A DNA stretch of 64,000 nucleotides from Omphiscola glabra. Its lineage: Eukaryota; Mollusca; Gastropoda; Lymnaeidae. Below are positions 35,941 to 49,000 of this stretch, one piece after another. The stretch covers positions 14,640,941 to 14,704,940 of the forward strand of contig OZ024807.1 of NCBI GenBank assembly GCA_964017045.1. The letters run 5' to 3'. Below the pieces are notes generated by a model, which ran no database searches, was not told the origin of the DNA, and was given only the letters and a program-made list of their open reading frames with translations. Position 1 is the stretch's first letter; every line of letters starts with the position of its first letter. The position numbers and the translations under genes were made by a program.

Positions 35941-38900
35941 CATGTACTGCAAGAGCAGCGGTTCATTGACAAAAGACAAAGAAATTTTTTAAAAAGCAAA
36001 CACAAAGAAATATTACCACAATTATAAAACTGACAATGCTATATATACAATTACTAAAGATAATTTGTAAAAAATGTAACGAGACCTTTGCTGAGTGACT
36101 TTTGCTAATTAAAAAAGTATAAAATATCTTTTAGTCTAACTTACTCTTAGTTGGCAACTATTTACAATCCATGCTTTTGATTAATTAAATCACAGTAAAG
36201 GGCAAACTTTGTTTGAACCCTTTTGAATTTTTAAATTATTTCCCTCATTTTATTATTATAAAATACGTTATTCTTACAATTTAAAATTGCTTATAACCTA
36301 GACTAGATAGGAAAGTAGCTGCATATATTTGGACCTAAGTTGCACCGTAATACAGTGCAACTAAGGATTATACTTTATTGGGATTCAATTGTACCGGTAA
36401 TACAAATGAATGTTTATGATAGATTTTAATATTTTATCCAATATAAAACATAAATAACTGGATTATTAGGTTACAAAAATAGGGATTCTTAAACTTAAAA
36501 CAATTAAAGACCTTAAAGTTATATTTTTTATTTCATATTTTCAGTTAGGTTTAGATAAAGTCACTAATAAGTGACCAGAATTTGTTGAATTTTACAACAA
36601 AGGTCACTACTGCAGAATACCTAAACAAAGTATTTGAATACTAAAATGTCTCTAATAAGTAATATTAACATTAGAAAAAACTCAGAAAAGTGTTAATAAA
36701 AAGCTTCATTTTGAATGCCTTTGACTTTAATTTGTTAAATTACTTATCAATAACTACTAACTACTAATTTAAATTACCATTGACATTATTAACTTTCATT
36801 AATCATTAAGTATTGATTGACAGTAATTAGTCTTAGGCCTACTGCCCTACTGATACCTTTCATCAAAATCAACAAACAAAGTATTAAAATTAAGTCGATT
36901 TAAGTTTAAGTATAGTTTATCATTACTAACAGTAACAGTGACTACCAATGCCCATACTATCAACATAGGAAAACAAAATAGATTACAAAAAACAATAAAG
37001 AAATAATTTTTATTCTAGTTCAAGTCATGAAGTGTCAAGTTATCTCTCACTCTCTCTGCCTCAGTCAATCATATCATCATCAATCTTTTAATTTTAACCA
37101 ACGCTGCCAACAGCAACAGTTCAGTCAGTTGACTCTGCAGCCTTCTGTTCTGTAGTACAGCCACACTCACACACAGGCCCATAACACACTCTTCAGTCTT
37201 CTTACTTAGACCTGGACTAGAGTTAGAACTAATTAAGAAACCTAGGCCTACTGCTTAATTTTACTATTTTTACTTACTTTTCTTTTTAAAACCGCATCTT
37301 CTAGTTGCATAACTTATACTTATACACTTGAGCTTCTGACCTGTTGTTGAAATCTTTATTGTCAATTATCAGAATTATCTTATTACTTAATTGTTTGACT
37401 TTTGAAAACCTTTTTTGTGAAATTCCACAATCAGAAACTACTAACAATTGACTAACAATTACAATGATGGAAAATACCTCATCATACTATCATACTCATA
37501 ACTTAGTATAGTGTATAGTAGTTATTACTGTGTCCAACGACATTTTTTGTCAAAAACTAACATTAAAACTGACAGTAAACTAAAACTACACTCAGTGTAG
37601 TACTTTCTACAGTAGGCTCACTACACACACCACACTACACGACGTCAGTACACTGTACAATTTAATACACTACTACTACTACGACTACGACTACACACTT
37701 ACCTGACTTACTGACTTACACTTACACAGACCACATCAACAACACAAGCTAGGCACAACTTTAATCCTTGTTTGAATATATTTTTTAGATTAAATATAAC
37801 ATAACCCGCAAAATCTCACTAATATTCAAGTTTCAATGGGACTAAAACTAAAACACTAATCTGATCGATCTTGGAAATAAAAGCAATATCAATGTAAGTG
37901 AAAGAGTCAGAACAGAAGTAGCAGCCATCTTTGAATAACAATAAAATAAATTGGTATTTTACACATCCTGAAGTTTTCTAAAAATAGCTTTTTGATAAAA
38001 TTCTTCTTTAGAGTACCAAGTAACCATTCTAATTAAATTTTAGCCTACAAGGTGGAAAATATATGTATATGACATTAAATTTTTTAATATATTATGGAAA
38101 AATGTAAATCTGACTTATTAATAATAATAAATTACGTAAGTAACCAAATTAGTAACAATTCAACGAAATAGAAATAAAATATCGATTCTTCGTTTACTCA
38201 AAAATTATCTTAAATACAAAGGGGAAGCCCCTTTTCTGTGATAGTGACTTCGATAACAATTTTTAATCCGATTTGAAACAACGGGACGTGAATAGTCGTG
38301 ATACAAAAAGTATCAATATGATAATGATACGTTTAACTAAAACTAAAAATTCAGATGCTTAGGTCCTTATTTATGCAATTGATAGGATTTACTAAAAACT
38401 GTACAACTGCAGGAAAAACTGTCCAGAAAAAAACAAACAATGGCTGACAATGGACTTGGAGAGTCTTGTCTTAAATAAGTATAACTTATAACTTTCTATC
38501 ACTTTAATTGCATAAATAAAAATGTTTACAGCATTCATAAATGGATATATCGCATTTTTAAAAAAGCAATAGCTTGTTATAAATAGTAAGTCCGATTTAA
38601 AAAAATAAAAACCCTTCAAATTTTGAGCTTTTTACACTGTTCCATAGAAATTTTATGAAAAAATGGACACAAGACTAAGACGAATTTGGTATCAATTTAA
38701 ATGTAATTAGACATCACTCATACTCTTCGGTTAATTATCCTAGCTGTAGTAATAAGTAAAATAAAGTTAGTTCATCTTGAGCAAAGTTGTTTAATTTAAC
38801 TTCCAATTATAACCTTATTTTTTTAATTATATTTTGTTTTACTTCATCGGAGGAATTAAGCCATGCCGTTGTAATAAATAGAAAAAATGACTAATGAAAT

Positions 38901-39060
38901 GCTTTTCGTTGATTGATTATAATATTAAATATATTTAATTATTTCATAAAAATTAATTTTTTTTTTTTAGAAAGCAATTCAAATATGGTTTACTAACTCG
39001 AAATAGTTACAGTTACAGCCATACTAGGCTGTCTTAGTGGGCCTATTAACAAATGATATA
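35941..39060. other. AT-rich region without tandem arrays
   Basis: Unlike the rest of the window, this stretch has no minisatellites and few recognisable transposons. The segment 37,020-37,940 has short direct repeats of ACTAC/CACTA type and a potential minus-strand donor at about 37,690. It could contain a promoter or an untranslated exon, but nothing is proven. Confidence 0.35.
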
Positions 39061-39063
39061 AAT

Positions 39064-39250
39064 CAGGGGTCTCAAACTCAAAATATCCGGGGGCCGCAGA
39101 AGGTAGAGTCTGTGTGAGACTAGGCCGAATCAAAGGGACTCGCCAGACAAACGCTCCGCAGAGGATTGAGCTCCTCTGCAAACGGGAGCTGGCGAGGGGA
39201 CTCCAAAACTGTACAAAATACGGATAAACCGTACAGGTTGTCATGTATGA
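39064..39250. mobile_element. Partial hAT-like element
   Basis: It begins with CAGGGGTCTCAAACTCA, a typical hAT/Charlie-like terminus, followed by GGGGGCCGCAGAAGG. The matching right terminus was not found. Confidence 0.5.
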
Positions 39251-39271
39251 AGAATCCCAATTAGTGCCAAC

Positions 39272-39436
39272 CCGTGGCGTAACAATGGCTTGGCATTGGG
39301 GCAGTTGCCAAGGGCGCCGGCCTGCGCCAGTTCAAAAGGGCGCCGCTAAATCTCTAATTTTTCTTTTTTTTTTAAATTTATCAAGGGCGCCAAAAATAAA
39401 TTAGCCAAGGGCGCCAGAAACCCAGTTACGCCTCTG
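39272..39436. mobile_element. Short hAT-type element (165 bp), family D
   Basis: The ends CCGTGGCGTAAC and GTTACGCCTCTG are inverted repeats, flanked by a perfect 8-bp duplication GTGCCAAC. The interior repeats CAAGGGCGCC several times. Confidence 0.88.
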
Positions 39437-39444
39437 GTGCCAAC

Positions 39445-39690
39445 CCCACCCCCAACCAGGTTGGGAGCGCACACCTTTTTTTCAAGCCCCTAAACTATAT
39501 TTATATCCTAATATCCAACCCCCTTCTTCATAACGCAGATTTATAACACCATGCGATATATAAATGGAGAATATTTCCGTAAAACAAAAGTAAATAGTGC
39601 GCACCAAGCACAGTTGAGGTATCTTTTCGCGCAGTTATCGGGAATTATATTTAACCCCCCGGGAGGGTGTCGCATGATGCGGTCCGCACC
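39445..39690. repeat. Dispersed repeat copy (family of 46768-47640)
   Basis: It shares GCGCACCAAGCACAG and GCAGTTATCGGGAATTATAT with copies in the chitinase intron (47,545-47,630). The family has no name known to me. Confidence 0.55.
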
Positions 39691-39929
39691 CCTTGAAATC
39701 TGCACGCCAAATAAACTCTACTTCCACTATGGCGGCACTTTATTGTCACTAAGGCTATACATTATGTAAGTTCTGCAATTATGTAATGGGCGTGGGTGTC
39801 GGGGGTTGCCTGCCCTTCGAAATGTTGTAACCAGTCAACGTGTCCTCTTGGTGTATGTGCTGAGGTATTGGTGGTATTTGAACTGTCTGAAGATGACGTA
39901 TGAATTACACATTTTTTAAATTTTCGAAC

Positions 39930-40225
39930 TGTCTTATTGTTGTTTTTTTCTTCTTCTTAGCCTCTCTCATTCCTAATGGAGCATAGGACACCCACAATAC
40001 TTTTGCATCTGTCCTTGACCTGGACTATCGTTCAGCCCAACTTTTCTTAATTCTCCTTACCTCTACCTCTAATCCCCTCTTCCGTGTGGCTCTTCCTCTT
40101 TTCCTGGTATCTTGAGCATTCCAGTTCAGGTCATCTCTTGTGATGTTAGTGTTTGGTTTCCTAAACGTGTGCCCCACCCATCTCCATTTTATCTTTTTTA
40201 ATCTCCGTTTCCACTGGAGCACTTG
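39930..40225 (-). pseudogene. LINE C-terminal fragment
   Basis: The minus-strand translation has WRWVGHTFRKPNTNITRDDL followed by LNWNAQDTRKRGRATRKRG, a typical endonuclease/RT LINE tail in invertebrates. A stop follows KSWAER while the homologous-looking sequence continues, so it is a decayed copy. Confidence 0.8.
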
Positions 40226-40357
40226 TATTTTATAAATTGATTACTTAAGTTCCGTAACACAGTTGTAGGATTTGGAAAATTTAAAAAATAAACTCACTTT
40301 GAGGGAAATAATCTTGACATATACCCGTTTTGTGTATCCCATAAACTATTATGTTTC

Positions 40358-40475
40358 ATCATCATCATGTCCCGTAGTCCTTCGACCGTTGGGGTGCCAC
40401 AGATGACATGCAAACTATTCTTCTCCATTCCTCTCGGTCTTCTGCCTTACGCATAGCATCGCCTAGTTGTAATCC
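40358..40475 (-). mobile_element. LINE 3' end fragment with (CAT)n tail
   Basis: The minus strand reads DAMRKAEDREEWRR then SSVAPQRSKDYG and a stop, ending in (ATG)n. It is related to the 3' end of the fragment at 32335-33180. Confidence 0.75.
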
Positions 40476-41643
40476 CGTCCATTATTTGATATTATCAATG
40501 TTTAGATGTAACAATAAGTGCAAGTTTATCTGACACCGACCGGTGTTCTAGTCTGTGTTTTGACTTCTTTTTCAATGTAGAACTGTAACGCCACCTCTTA
40601 TCTCCCCCTTATTTGTTTTGATATTCACCTCATCGATTATAGTTATAGAGCTCTACCATAACGCACCCCTTTCTTCATTGAAAAAAAAAAGTTTCTTTGA
40701 GTTCTAATATATTCTAACTGGAAAGTGGGGAATGCGCTACGGAGATGCAATTTATAGAAATTCTTTTCTGGAGGGTTCTAACACTCTTCTTATACATATG
40801 CCGGCAGCTTTCTCAGCCTCCACCCCCCACCCGCCATTGACTTCCTCCGAGTTGACCTGCTGTGTTTACACTCAATTCTCCTCTTGTAGAAGCCTTCTCT
40901 GGTGGAAAACTCCTCTGTCAGCCTGGCTTAGCGGTCAAAAAATGTATCGTTTCTTACTAGAAGGTTGGAGCTTAATACCCCGCATCAAACATGGCAATTA
41001 TTATGTCCCTTTTTTATCGTAAAAAAATACTCCTCTCTCCAAATATAACATATAATATTTTAAAAAAGGAACTTTGTAAAAGTAAAAAAAAGTATTGTTT
41101 TTTTCTCATATTAATTTCTATATCTTGAAAAAATTGGAAAGGCAGGCAAGGGAGATTTTATCTCAACCCCCCCCCCCCCCCCCAAACTCAGATTGGAAAA
41201 GCAAATGCTTCCTCCTCCCCCTCCTTGTGTAGACGCCCCTGGTCTCGCGCAACCAATAAACTTTTCAGTTTCTAATCTGGGTCACACTCTCTGGGTGGGT
41301 CTGAACTGTCCCGGTCCTTACTCACCATTGACGTTACTGTTCCACTCTTGCAAAAGAAGCCGTAGGTTGTACTCTTACTCTAACTCACTTTTGAGATATT
41401 TCGAATTTACTAATAACTTCAAAGCTTATAAACATCGAATGATTAGCAAACTTTCTGGCTTGAGGGGATGTTTTAGCGTACGGAACGGTGATGAGATCTT
41501 GGCTGTGCGAATAAGAAATACTTATGCAATTGCCGATTTTAACATTTCAACTCTACAAAATAAAAAAAGACAAAATATCCCATACAACTTGACTCTAACA
41601 ACATGTAGCACACATGGAGCTCTTCACTGTTGCTCACACCATC
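40476..41643. other. Intergenic sequence, no supported gene
   Basis: A frame of 157 codons is open at 41193-41666 on the plus strand. It starts in a C-rich tract and ends inside a hAT-type element, so I do not call it a gene. A C17 tract lies at 41167-41183. Confidence 0.4.
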
Positions 41644-41796
41644 CGGGGCCGGATTTACAATTTTAGGGACCCTAGGCCAAAAAATAATTTGAGGCCCCAT
41701 TTTGAAAAATAAAAAATATAGCTAAGTTTTGGGGCCACTTATTTCGCGGGGCCCCTAGGCCACGGCCTAGTCGGCCTGTCTGTAAATCCGGCCCTG
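41644..41796. mobile_element. Short hAT-type element (153 bp), family E
   Basis: The ends CGGGGCCGGATTTACA and TGTAAATCCGGCCCTG are inverted repeats. The flanks ACACCATC and ATACCATC match at 7 of 8 positions. The interior has GGGGCCCCTAGGCC. Confidence 0.87.
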
Positions 41797-42079
41797 ATAC
41801 CATCCAATGATGATCTTTGGAATATTCCTTTTGGAAATATGTATTTATTTTAAAGATGTGTTATAATATCGAAAATTATATGGTAATTAAGCTATATTTT
41901 AAGTTCAATTTTTTTTTTCCTTTTTTAAATCAAAATTAGTATTATTAAATATAACTAATAGTATCTCCACTACAAATTTGTATACTTATTTTAAGTTATA
42001 TTTGTCCGATTCTGCAATTTTTTTTATTTCGGAAATCCATATCCGGTTTTGAATTCAGAGTTTCCTGCTCTTAAGTGAG

Positions 42080-42203
42080 TTGCCGCCCAAGGTTAACGAA
42101 TCCTATCCACCCGGTTATTTTCTTGGCTGGGCCTTTGGCGGGGATTGAACTCCAGACAATCAACTTGAGATTTGCTCAGTTTAGACCACTCGGCTATGCA
42201 TAT
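42080..42203 (-). mobile_element. tRNA-derived SINE-like sequence
   Basis: Read on the minus strand, GCCGAGTGGTCTAA resembles the A box of a Leu/Ser-type tRNA and GGAGTTCAATCCCCGCC resembles a B box, with spacing suited to a tRNA head. The remainder (GGCCCAGCCAAG) is not tRNA-like. It ends where the next array begins. Confidence 0.55.
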
Positions 42204-42204
42204 A

Positions 42205-42735
42205 TAAATACTCTTACATTTATACACTCTCACACTTATATACTTTTACATTTATACACTTTCACACTCAAATACTCTTATATTTATAAACTCTCACACT
42301 TATATACTCTTACAGTTATACACTCTCACAATAGTATACTCTTACAATTATTCACTCTCACACTTATATTCTCATAGATTTATACACTCTCAGGCTTATA
42401 AGCTCGCACAGTTGTACACCCTTACACTTATACAATCTCACACGTATACACTCTCACAATATTACACTTTCACACTTATATACTATCATACTATTACATT
42501 TATACACTCTCACATTCTTACACTTCTTACACTCTTACATTTATACACTCTCACATTCTTACACTTCTTACACTCTTACATTTATACACTCTCACACTTA
42601 TAAACTCTTATATTTATACACTCTCACATTCTTACATTTATACACTCTCACACTTTTGCACTCTCACGCGTACACACTCTTACACTCTCACACTAACATA
42701 CTCTCACACTCGTACACTCTCACACTTACACACAG
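42205..42735. repeat. Irregular CACTCTCACACTTATA-type repeat
   Basis: Variable units of about 15-30 nt are made from TTATACACTCTCACA and CTTATATACTCTTACA. The array lies just beyond the 3' end of the chitinase gene. Confidence 0.82.
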
Positions 42736-42797
42736 CGAATAATAAAAAACAAAAGTACACCACAACAATGTATTTGTGTTCCTTCAATGAACAATGA

Positions 42798-42803
42798 TTT
42801 ATT
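42798..42803 (-). terminator. Polyadenylation signal AATAAA for the chitinase
   Basis: AATAAA on the minus strand lies about 78 nt after the stop codon, following a G-rich stretch. It is the nearest canonical signal. Confidence 0.55.
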
Positions 42804-42880
42804 TCAAATTAGTTTTACCATCAAAGATGTTACCCCCCCCCCTCCCCAAATCCTCCCTCCTTCGTCCCCACGATCTGCGC

Positions 42881-43018
42881 CTAAACATTCTTACATTCCT
42901 CATTGATAGCCTTGAGCAAAGGGTATTTTCCCGCATCACATTGAGATCCGTTGAAATCGTCAAAGTCTAGAGTCCATATCATGACGCCCCCGAGTCTTTT
43001 GTTTTTGATAAACTTCAC
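42881..43018 (-). CDS. Chitinase exon 8, C-terminus
   Basis: The acceptor is CATGTTACACAG. The exon encodes [16 protein letters not shown] with the conserved active-site Trp, then a short tail ending NEECKNV and a TAG stop. Confidence 0.96.
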   Translation of the reverse strand: MKFIKNKRLGGVMIWTLDFDDFNGSQCDAGKYPLLKAINEECKNV

Positions 43019-46000
43019 CTGTGTAACATGTAATTCACAATTACAGTACAGGTAACTGACACAAACAACAAACTCAAATGGTTTTAATAGTCTTCTAAAG
43101 GGCTGTATAGTTGCAAATGGTTTTGATAGACTTCTAATCTAAAGGGCTAGTTGCAAATGGTTTTGATAGACTTCTAAAGGGCTAGTTGCAAATGGTTTTT
43201 ATAGACTTCTAAAGGGCTAGTTGCAAATGGTTTTGATAGACTTCTAAATGGCTAGTTGCAAATGGTTTTGATAGACTTCTAAAGGGCTAGTTGCAAATGG
43301 TTTTTATAGACTTCTAAAGGGCTAGTTGCAAATGGTTTTGATAGACTTCTAAAGGGCTAGTTGCAAATGGTTTTGATAGACTTCTAAAGGGCTAGTTGCA
43401 AATGGTTTTGATAGATTTCTAAAGGGCTAGTTGCAAATGGTTTTGATAGACTTCTAAAGGGCTAGTTGCAAATGGTTTTGATAGACTTCTAAAGAGCTAG
43501 TTGCAAATGGTTTTGATAGACTTCTAAAGGGCTAGTTGCAAATGGTTTTTATAGACTTCTAAAGGGCTAGTTGCAAATGGTTTTGATAGACTTCTAAAGG
43601 GCTAGTTGCAAATGGTTTTGATAGACTTCTAAAGCGCTTGTTGCAAATGGTTTTGATAGACTTCTAAAGGGGCTGTATAGTTGCAAATGATTTTGATAGA
43701 CTTCTAAAGAGCTAGTTGCAAATGGTTTTCAATATTTGTAGTTCTTAAATCCATCCAAAATTCTTAAAATTCCACTATTTAAAACCCAGCTTTTCAATGC
43801 CTCTAACAAAATGATTCTATTGATAAGGGTACGACTACGCCCACCTCTTTTTTTGCGTGTAAGGGAGAAGACAAAAAAGAGCAAATGGGTTGGTTCATAT
43901 AATATTCGCTTACATATCATTTTGTTTTTGGTTGCCATGGTTTGGTTAAGTAAATATGGATTGGATGACGATACCGTGAAATAATAATACAGAAATTATT
44001 AAGATTAAATGAATTAATTTAAAAAAAAGAAAACAAGGATATTATTGGGTCTGTTTTGAATTAGCCCTACTGTAAAATAATATTACGTAGCGACCAGTTT
44101 TAGATAACTTTATCAGATCAGATTTATTTGTTTACAAAACAGTGGTCGACATCACCAGCTATTTTGTATTTTATCTTTCTACTGTGTCCCCCATTGTATG
44201 TGGAGCTAATTTACCAGAACTGTTTACCCTCAAACTCTTAAAATCGTACGATATCATCACAAAATCGTTCAATACCTTATACCTTATATTTATTATAACA
44301 ATTAAACATACTGTATATATAATGTTTACCCTCAAAATTGTACATTGTACGCCAAAATCGTAAGAGTAAACAGGTCTGATTTACTATTCTCCTCTCTTCT
44401 GCGCGTCTTCATCCCACTAAGGCACATAAATAATGCAGACTAACGTCCAAACGTCTTTCGATTGCTCAAAGGATTCCATGAAGGAGGATGACCACTACAA
44501 TTTGATTTTGGTATCCCTCATCGGATGGCCAATCCATATCCATTGTCTACAGCAGTGGTTCTCAACCTTTCTCATTCCACGACCCTTTAATAAAGTCCCT
44601 TCTGTTGTGGCGCACCCCCCAAACACAAAATTATTTTCGTTGCTACTTCATAGCTGTAGAGTATGTGCTTCTTCAGATGGTTTTAGGCGACCCCCGTGAA
44701 AGGGTCATTCGGTCTCCAAAGTGGTCGCGACCCACCGGTTGAGAACCGCTGGTCTACAGGATCACCTCTCGATATTTATCATGCCATCTCATTTGGGGAT
44801 CTTTTATTTATTATTTGTGCGCGTACGTGCGTGTGTCTGTATGTCTGTTTGTGTGTGTTTGTGTGTGTGTGTGTATAGGATCTTACGCAAACATCTAGTG
44901 ATTCTATAATGCCTATATTTGTCTTGGGTTTTAATTAATGGTACTCAAAAGAATATAGTCACCTTTTCCTTAAGGCTCTGAGCATCGTCGTAACCCACCC
45001 AGAGCCGGTCCTTGTAGTAGTAGGGGACTAACTGATAGGGATCTCGTACGACTATACCCCCATCTTTCACCATTTTACAAATCTGATGGGGGGGGGGGCA
45101 GAATGTAAGACACCAGAGAATTAACGACAGTTCATCATGCAAGAATGCAAGTGGTAGAAACATTATACAAATTATTCAACAAAGCATTCATGGACAGAAA
45201 GTCTCTTTCTTGGTGAAGTTATTTTAAAAAAATAAAAAACAAAACAAGAAAAGTTTATTAAGATTAAACGGTTTTTTTTGTAAATAACGTAATATTATCA
45301 AGATTACACATTACATGATTACACAATACATGATATTACACCTTGCATGAAAACTTTACAAGAATACACACTGAATGTGTTGAGACAACCCAGCTTCCTG
45401 GTGGCATCCAAATAGCAATATTTTTTATTGGCAATAAAATAGACTCAACTTAAATATTTATTCTAAAATTATGCGGATATTAAATCTAATAATATAGAAA
45501 CTAATACGTAACTATCACCGATTCTACCTTAATTTTAATTCCAAATGTATGTGGATATTCTGTTTAATAACATAAGAAACCGTTAACAAACTAACACAGA
45601 TTCTACTTAAATATTCATCCCCGCACTTTTCTCAGCGGCCCACCATGTCCACACCCTAGTCTCAGATACCCACCTACAATCATCCTAGTCTCAGATACCC
45701 ACCAACAACCACCCTTGTCTCAGATACCCACCAGCAACCACCCTAGTCTCAGATACCCACCTACAACCACCCTAGTCTCAGATACCCACCAACAACCACC
45801 CTAGTCTCAGATACTCACCAACAACAACCCTAGTCTCAGATACCCACCAAAAACCACCCTAGTCTCAGGGCCCCGTTATGATTACCTCAAAATAAGACAA
45901 GATTCCTTTTTCTCTGGTGTATTTACCAGCGGGGCCGGCAGACTCCACATCTGTTCCAATCGCGTGGCTCGTTGGGCTTCTAAGATAAACGTGTCTCCCA

Positions 46001-49000
46001 TAGGTGGCAACACCGACGGTCAGCTTGCTGGGTTGGACTCCCAAAGACACCAAATAATCCGCAGCGTAAGACTGGAACACCAAAAAAAAAATGGAAAGGA
46101 AAGACGTGAAAAGGAAAGATAAAAATGCACAATACCAAGCTACGAACATTTTGAATTATTAGGTGTACAATGAAAGCGATGTTATTGGTCACACAAATAT
46201 ATCTTCAATTTGAGAGTCATGACAACTCACCTGGAATAACACACCAAGCAATGATGGTGGGGATGCGTGATCTTTCCATCTGATAAAATCCTTGACAAAA
46301 CATGCATTCCAGTAACGCGCTTTATAAGAATCAAAATTAGTACTAGACACTTATGTCACCCCCCCTGAGCTATATTAATATACTAATCTTTTTTTTTAAT
46401 GTGTGTGGGGGGGAGGGGGATTCGATACTTTCAATGAGCCCCATGCAGCACAAGATACACCTAAGAATAAAAGGAATGAATATGAGAAATATTTAACCTT
46501 CTTTGGTGAACACATGGGGGGGGGGGGAAGTTGGTACATTTTAATGGGGCTGACAATATCTTGAAATACAATGATGTTTCAGTCGTGAAAAAGAGGGGTT
46601 ATATTTTCTTTCGAAAAATAGTTACATGTTAAACCATTTCAAAAATTTAGTTCAAGGCCGCTGACTACAAAAACAACAACATAATTTCTAAACACATTAA
46701 TTTTACACATTTGAAAATTAATCTGAATCAATTAAACAACCCTGAAAAACAAAGTTTTTTCGAATAAATCCTTTATAAAATGTAATGTAGAGAAATGGAG
46801 CGCGTACTGAAAATTCGACAAAACATGCATACTAGTAACGCACTTTATAAAAATCCCAATGAGTCCCCCCTATACCCCACAGGCTTGCAAGACAACACAC
46901 TTTTCTTCACGCCCCTTAACTCTATTGATATTCTATGGACCCACCCGCTTCTACACAGAAGATTTATTTCACCAACCATTTCAGAAGCACACAAAAGAAA
47001 ATATTTAGCACCAAATGCACTTGCGATATTTTTTTTTAAAATTTACGCTGTTATTGGGAATTTTTCTTCATGCTCCCCTTGAAAAACGGTATTGTGTGGG
47101 TCTTGATGTTGGCGAGTGGGGCTTAAAATTTGATAGAATGTGTTGTCACCGGCAACGAGTCAATGTGTCAAGTTTAAGCTCGATGGGTCGACGGGAAGTG
47201 GGTCAATAAGCCTCCGAAGATTTTGCCACCCAGCCAGCAGGCAGCAAGTCACACACACAAAAAAAAGTAAATATAAATTATTTAAAAACCACATATAGCC
47301 CGCCAAACATTGGTGACAGCAATGCGTGAACTTCCCATCTACTAAAGTTACTTGACAAAACATGAACTCAAGTCACGCACATTTAAGAATCCCACTTTTT
47401 GCTACACCCCTTCCCGCCAAGATACGTCACTGCACGCTTTTTATTTCACGCCCATGAACTATATTAAATAGTCTGATGTCCCAACCACTTTTAAACCAAA
47501 TATGTTTTACATCATACTTAAATTGAGACAATTTTATTTTCCGAAAGGAAAATATTACGCACCAAACGCAGGTGCATTATTAAAAAAATATATATATCAT
47601 TTAGCGTAGTTATCGGGAATTATATTTTGTGCACAAGTGAAAACTTTATTGAACTATACTTTCTTTTAAACATATAGAATACTTGTAATATACTCTCAGT
47701 ACCAAATACGCTGAATAGAAAGCAGCCAGAAATGGAAGCAGTCCACGAGGCACACCAGAAGTTTAATTTATATAAGAGATAGAGACATATTTTTCTTCTT
47801 TTACAGTTCATGGGCTTAAAAAATTAAACATTTCTTAAGATTTTTTTTCAACATATGAAAATAAAGACTTTGTCTCCACTTTGCGAAAAGTAAAGTTCAT
47901 GGAGAAGTGGGTGTAAACTTTTATAAGCTTTATTTTTTTTTTTAAAGAAAAATTTTAATGCTGTTACAGTCGTGAAAATTGGTTCAAAAATTTTTCTTTA
48001 CTTAAAAAAATTCAGTGATTTACGCTCCTCTGATAATATACAAGAGAAACGAGTGAAGTTTGGCAACATTTTCATAAAGATACCAATTTATCAAATTCCG
48101 TTAATGTAAAATATATTTAAAATGTGATATAGAAATATTTTTTTTTGTGTAAATTAAAAGACATGTTTTACAATTTTTAGAGAGACAAAAATAGTTCAAG
48201 GTCGAGAAAAGTGGAGTAAAAAAAAGGGGGGGGGAAGGTATATTATATAGCATATACATATTTCTCAAAATTAAATGATGTTAGAAACGTAAACACTACT
48301 GCATAGATACTTCTTTTTAAACTTAGGAATTCCGGTAAACTATTTCCTTAAATAAACATTTCAAGGACGTGGAATATTTTCTTGTGGCTTGTTTATTTAT
48401 GAGTATACAAACATTAAAAACTTCGAAACCTGTTATATACCCAAAAGTTTGATTATTAGTTGTTGAGGCTTCGCAATAGCAGGGTGGAATATATTGCAAA
48501 ATGCCTACCCTTATTATCCCGGTAACATCGGGTGATATATTCTAGTTAGATCCTATCTAAATTGAGACTTTTTCGTACAAAAAGGAACATTTTCTCTCCA
48601 AACGCAGTTGCGGCATTTTTAAAGTATATTATTTATCACACTTTTCGAGAATTTTATTTTGGCGCGATTGAACTCGACATTACACCACGCACTATTTCAT
48701 ACCTAGAGAAATATATTGATTGATTCTCAAAAACGATCTTAAAAAAAAGAGTCCCCATTGTCCTCGACACCGCTGCCATATATAATGATGTCCATTCATT
48801 AAGTTGCAGTTTCTACTCATCAAAGAACCCTATTTGTGGTAGTCTAATATATTTCTTGTTTTTTTAAAGGCTTTTTCACAACTCTCATTTCCATTTTGTA
48901 TGTGGATGTGTGGATGGAGCGTTTATTTTTTTATTTTTATTTACACACGTAACGTTTTAAGATTCTCCTGCAGTGTTCACCTGGTGAACGGCTGGGAAAA

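Noticed and set aside
37850..37928. Short minus-strand frame MAATSVLTLSLTLILLLF, resembling a signal peptide
   Set aside because: It stops after 26 codons with no donor in frame. It is more likely an upstream frame or chance.
41193..41666. 157-codon plus-strand open frame
   Set aside because: It begins in a C-rich tract, ends inside a hAT-type element and has no recognisable domain or splice context.
46231..46290. A 60-nt candidate exon (acceptor GTCAAG, donor CAG|GTGAGT) between chitinase exons 5 and 6
   Set aside because: It is in phase, but it overlaps a dispersed repeat and the GH18 loop is already of nearly normal length when exons 5 and 6 are joined directly.
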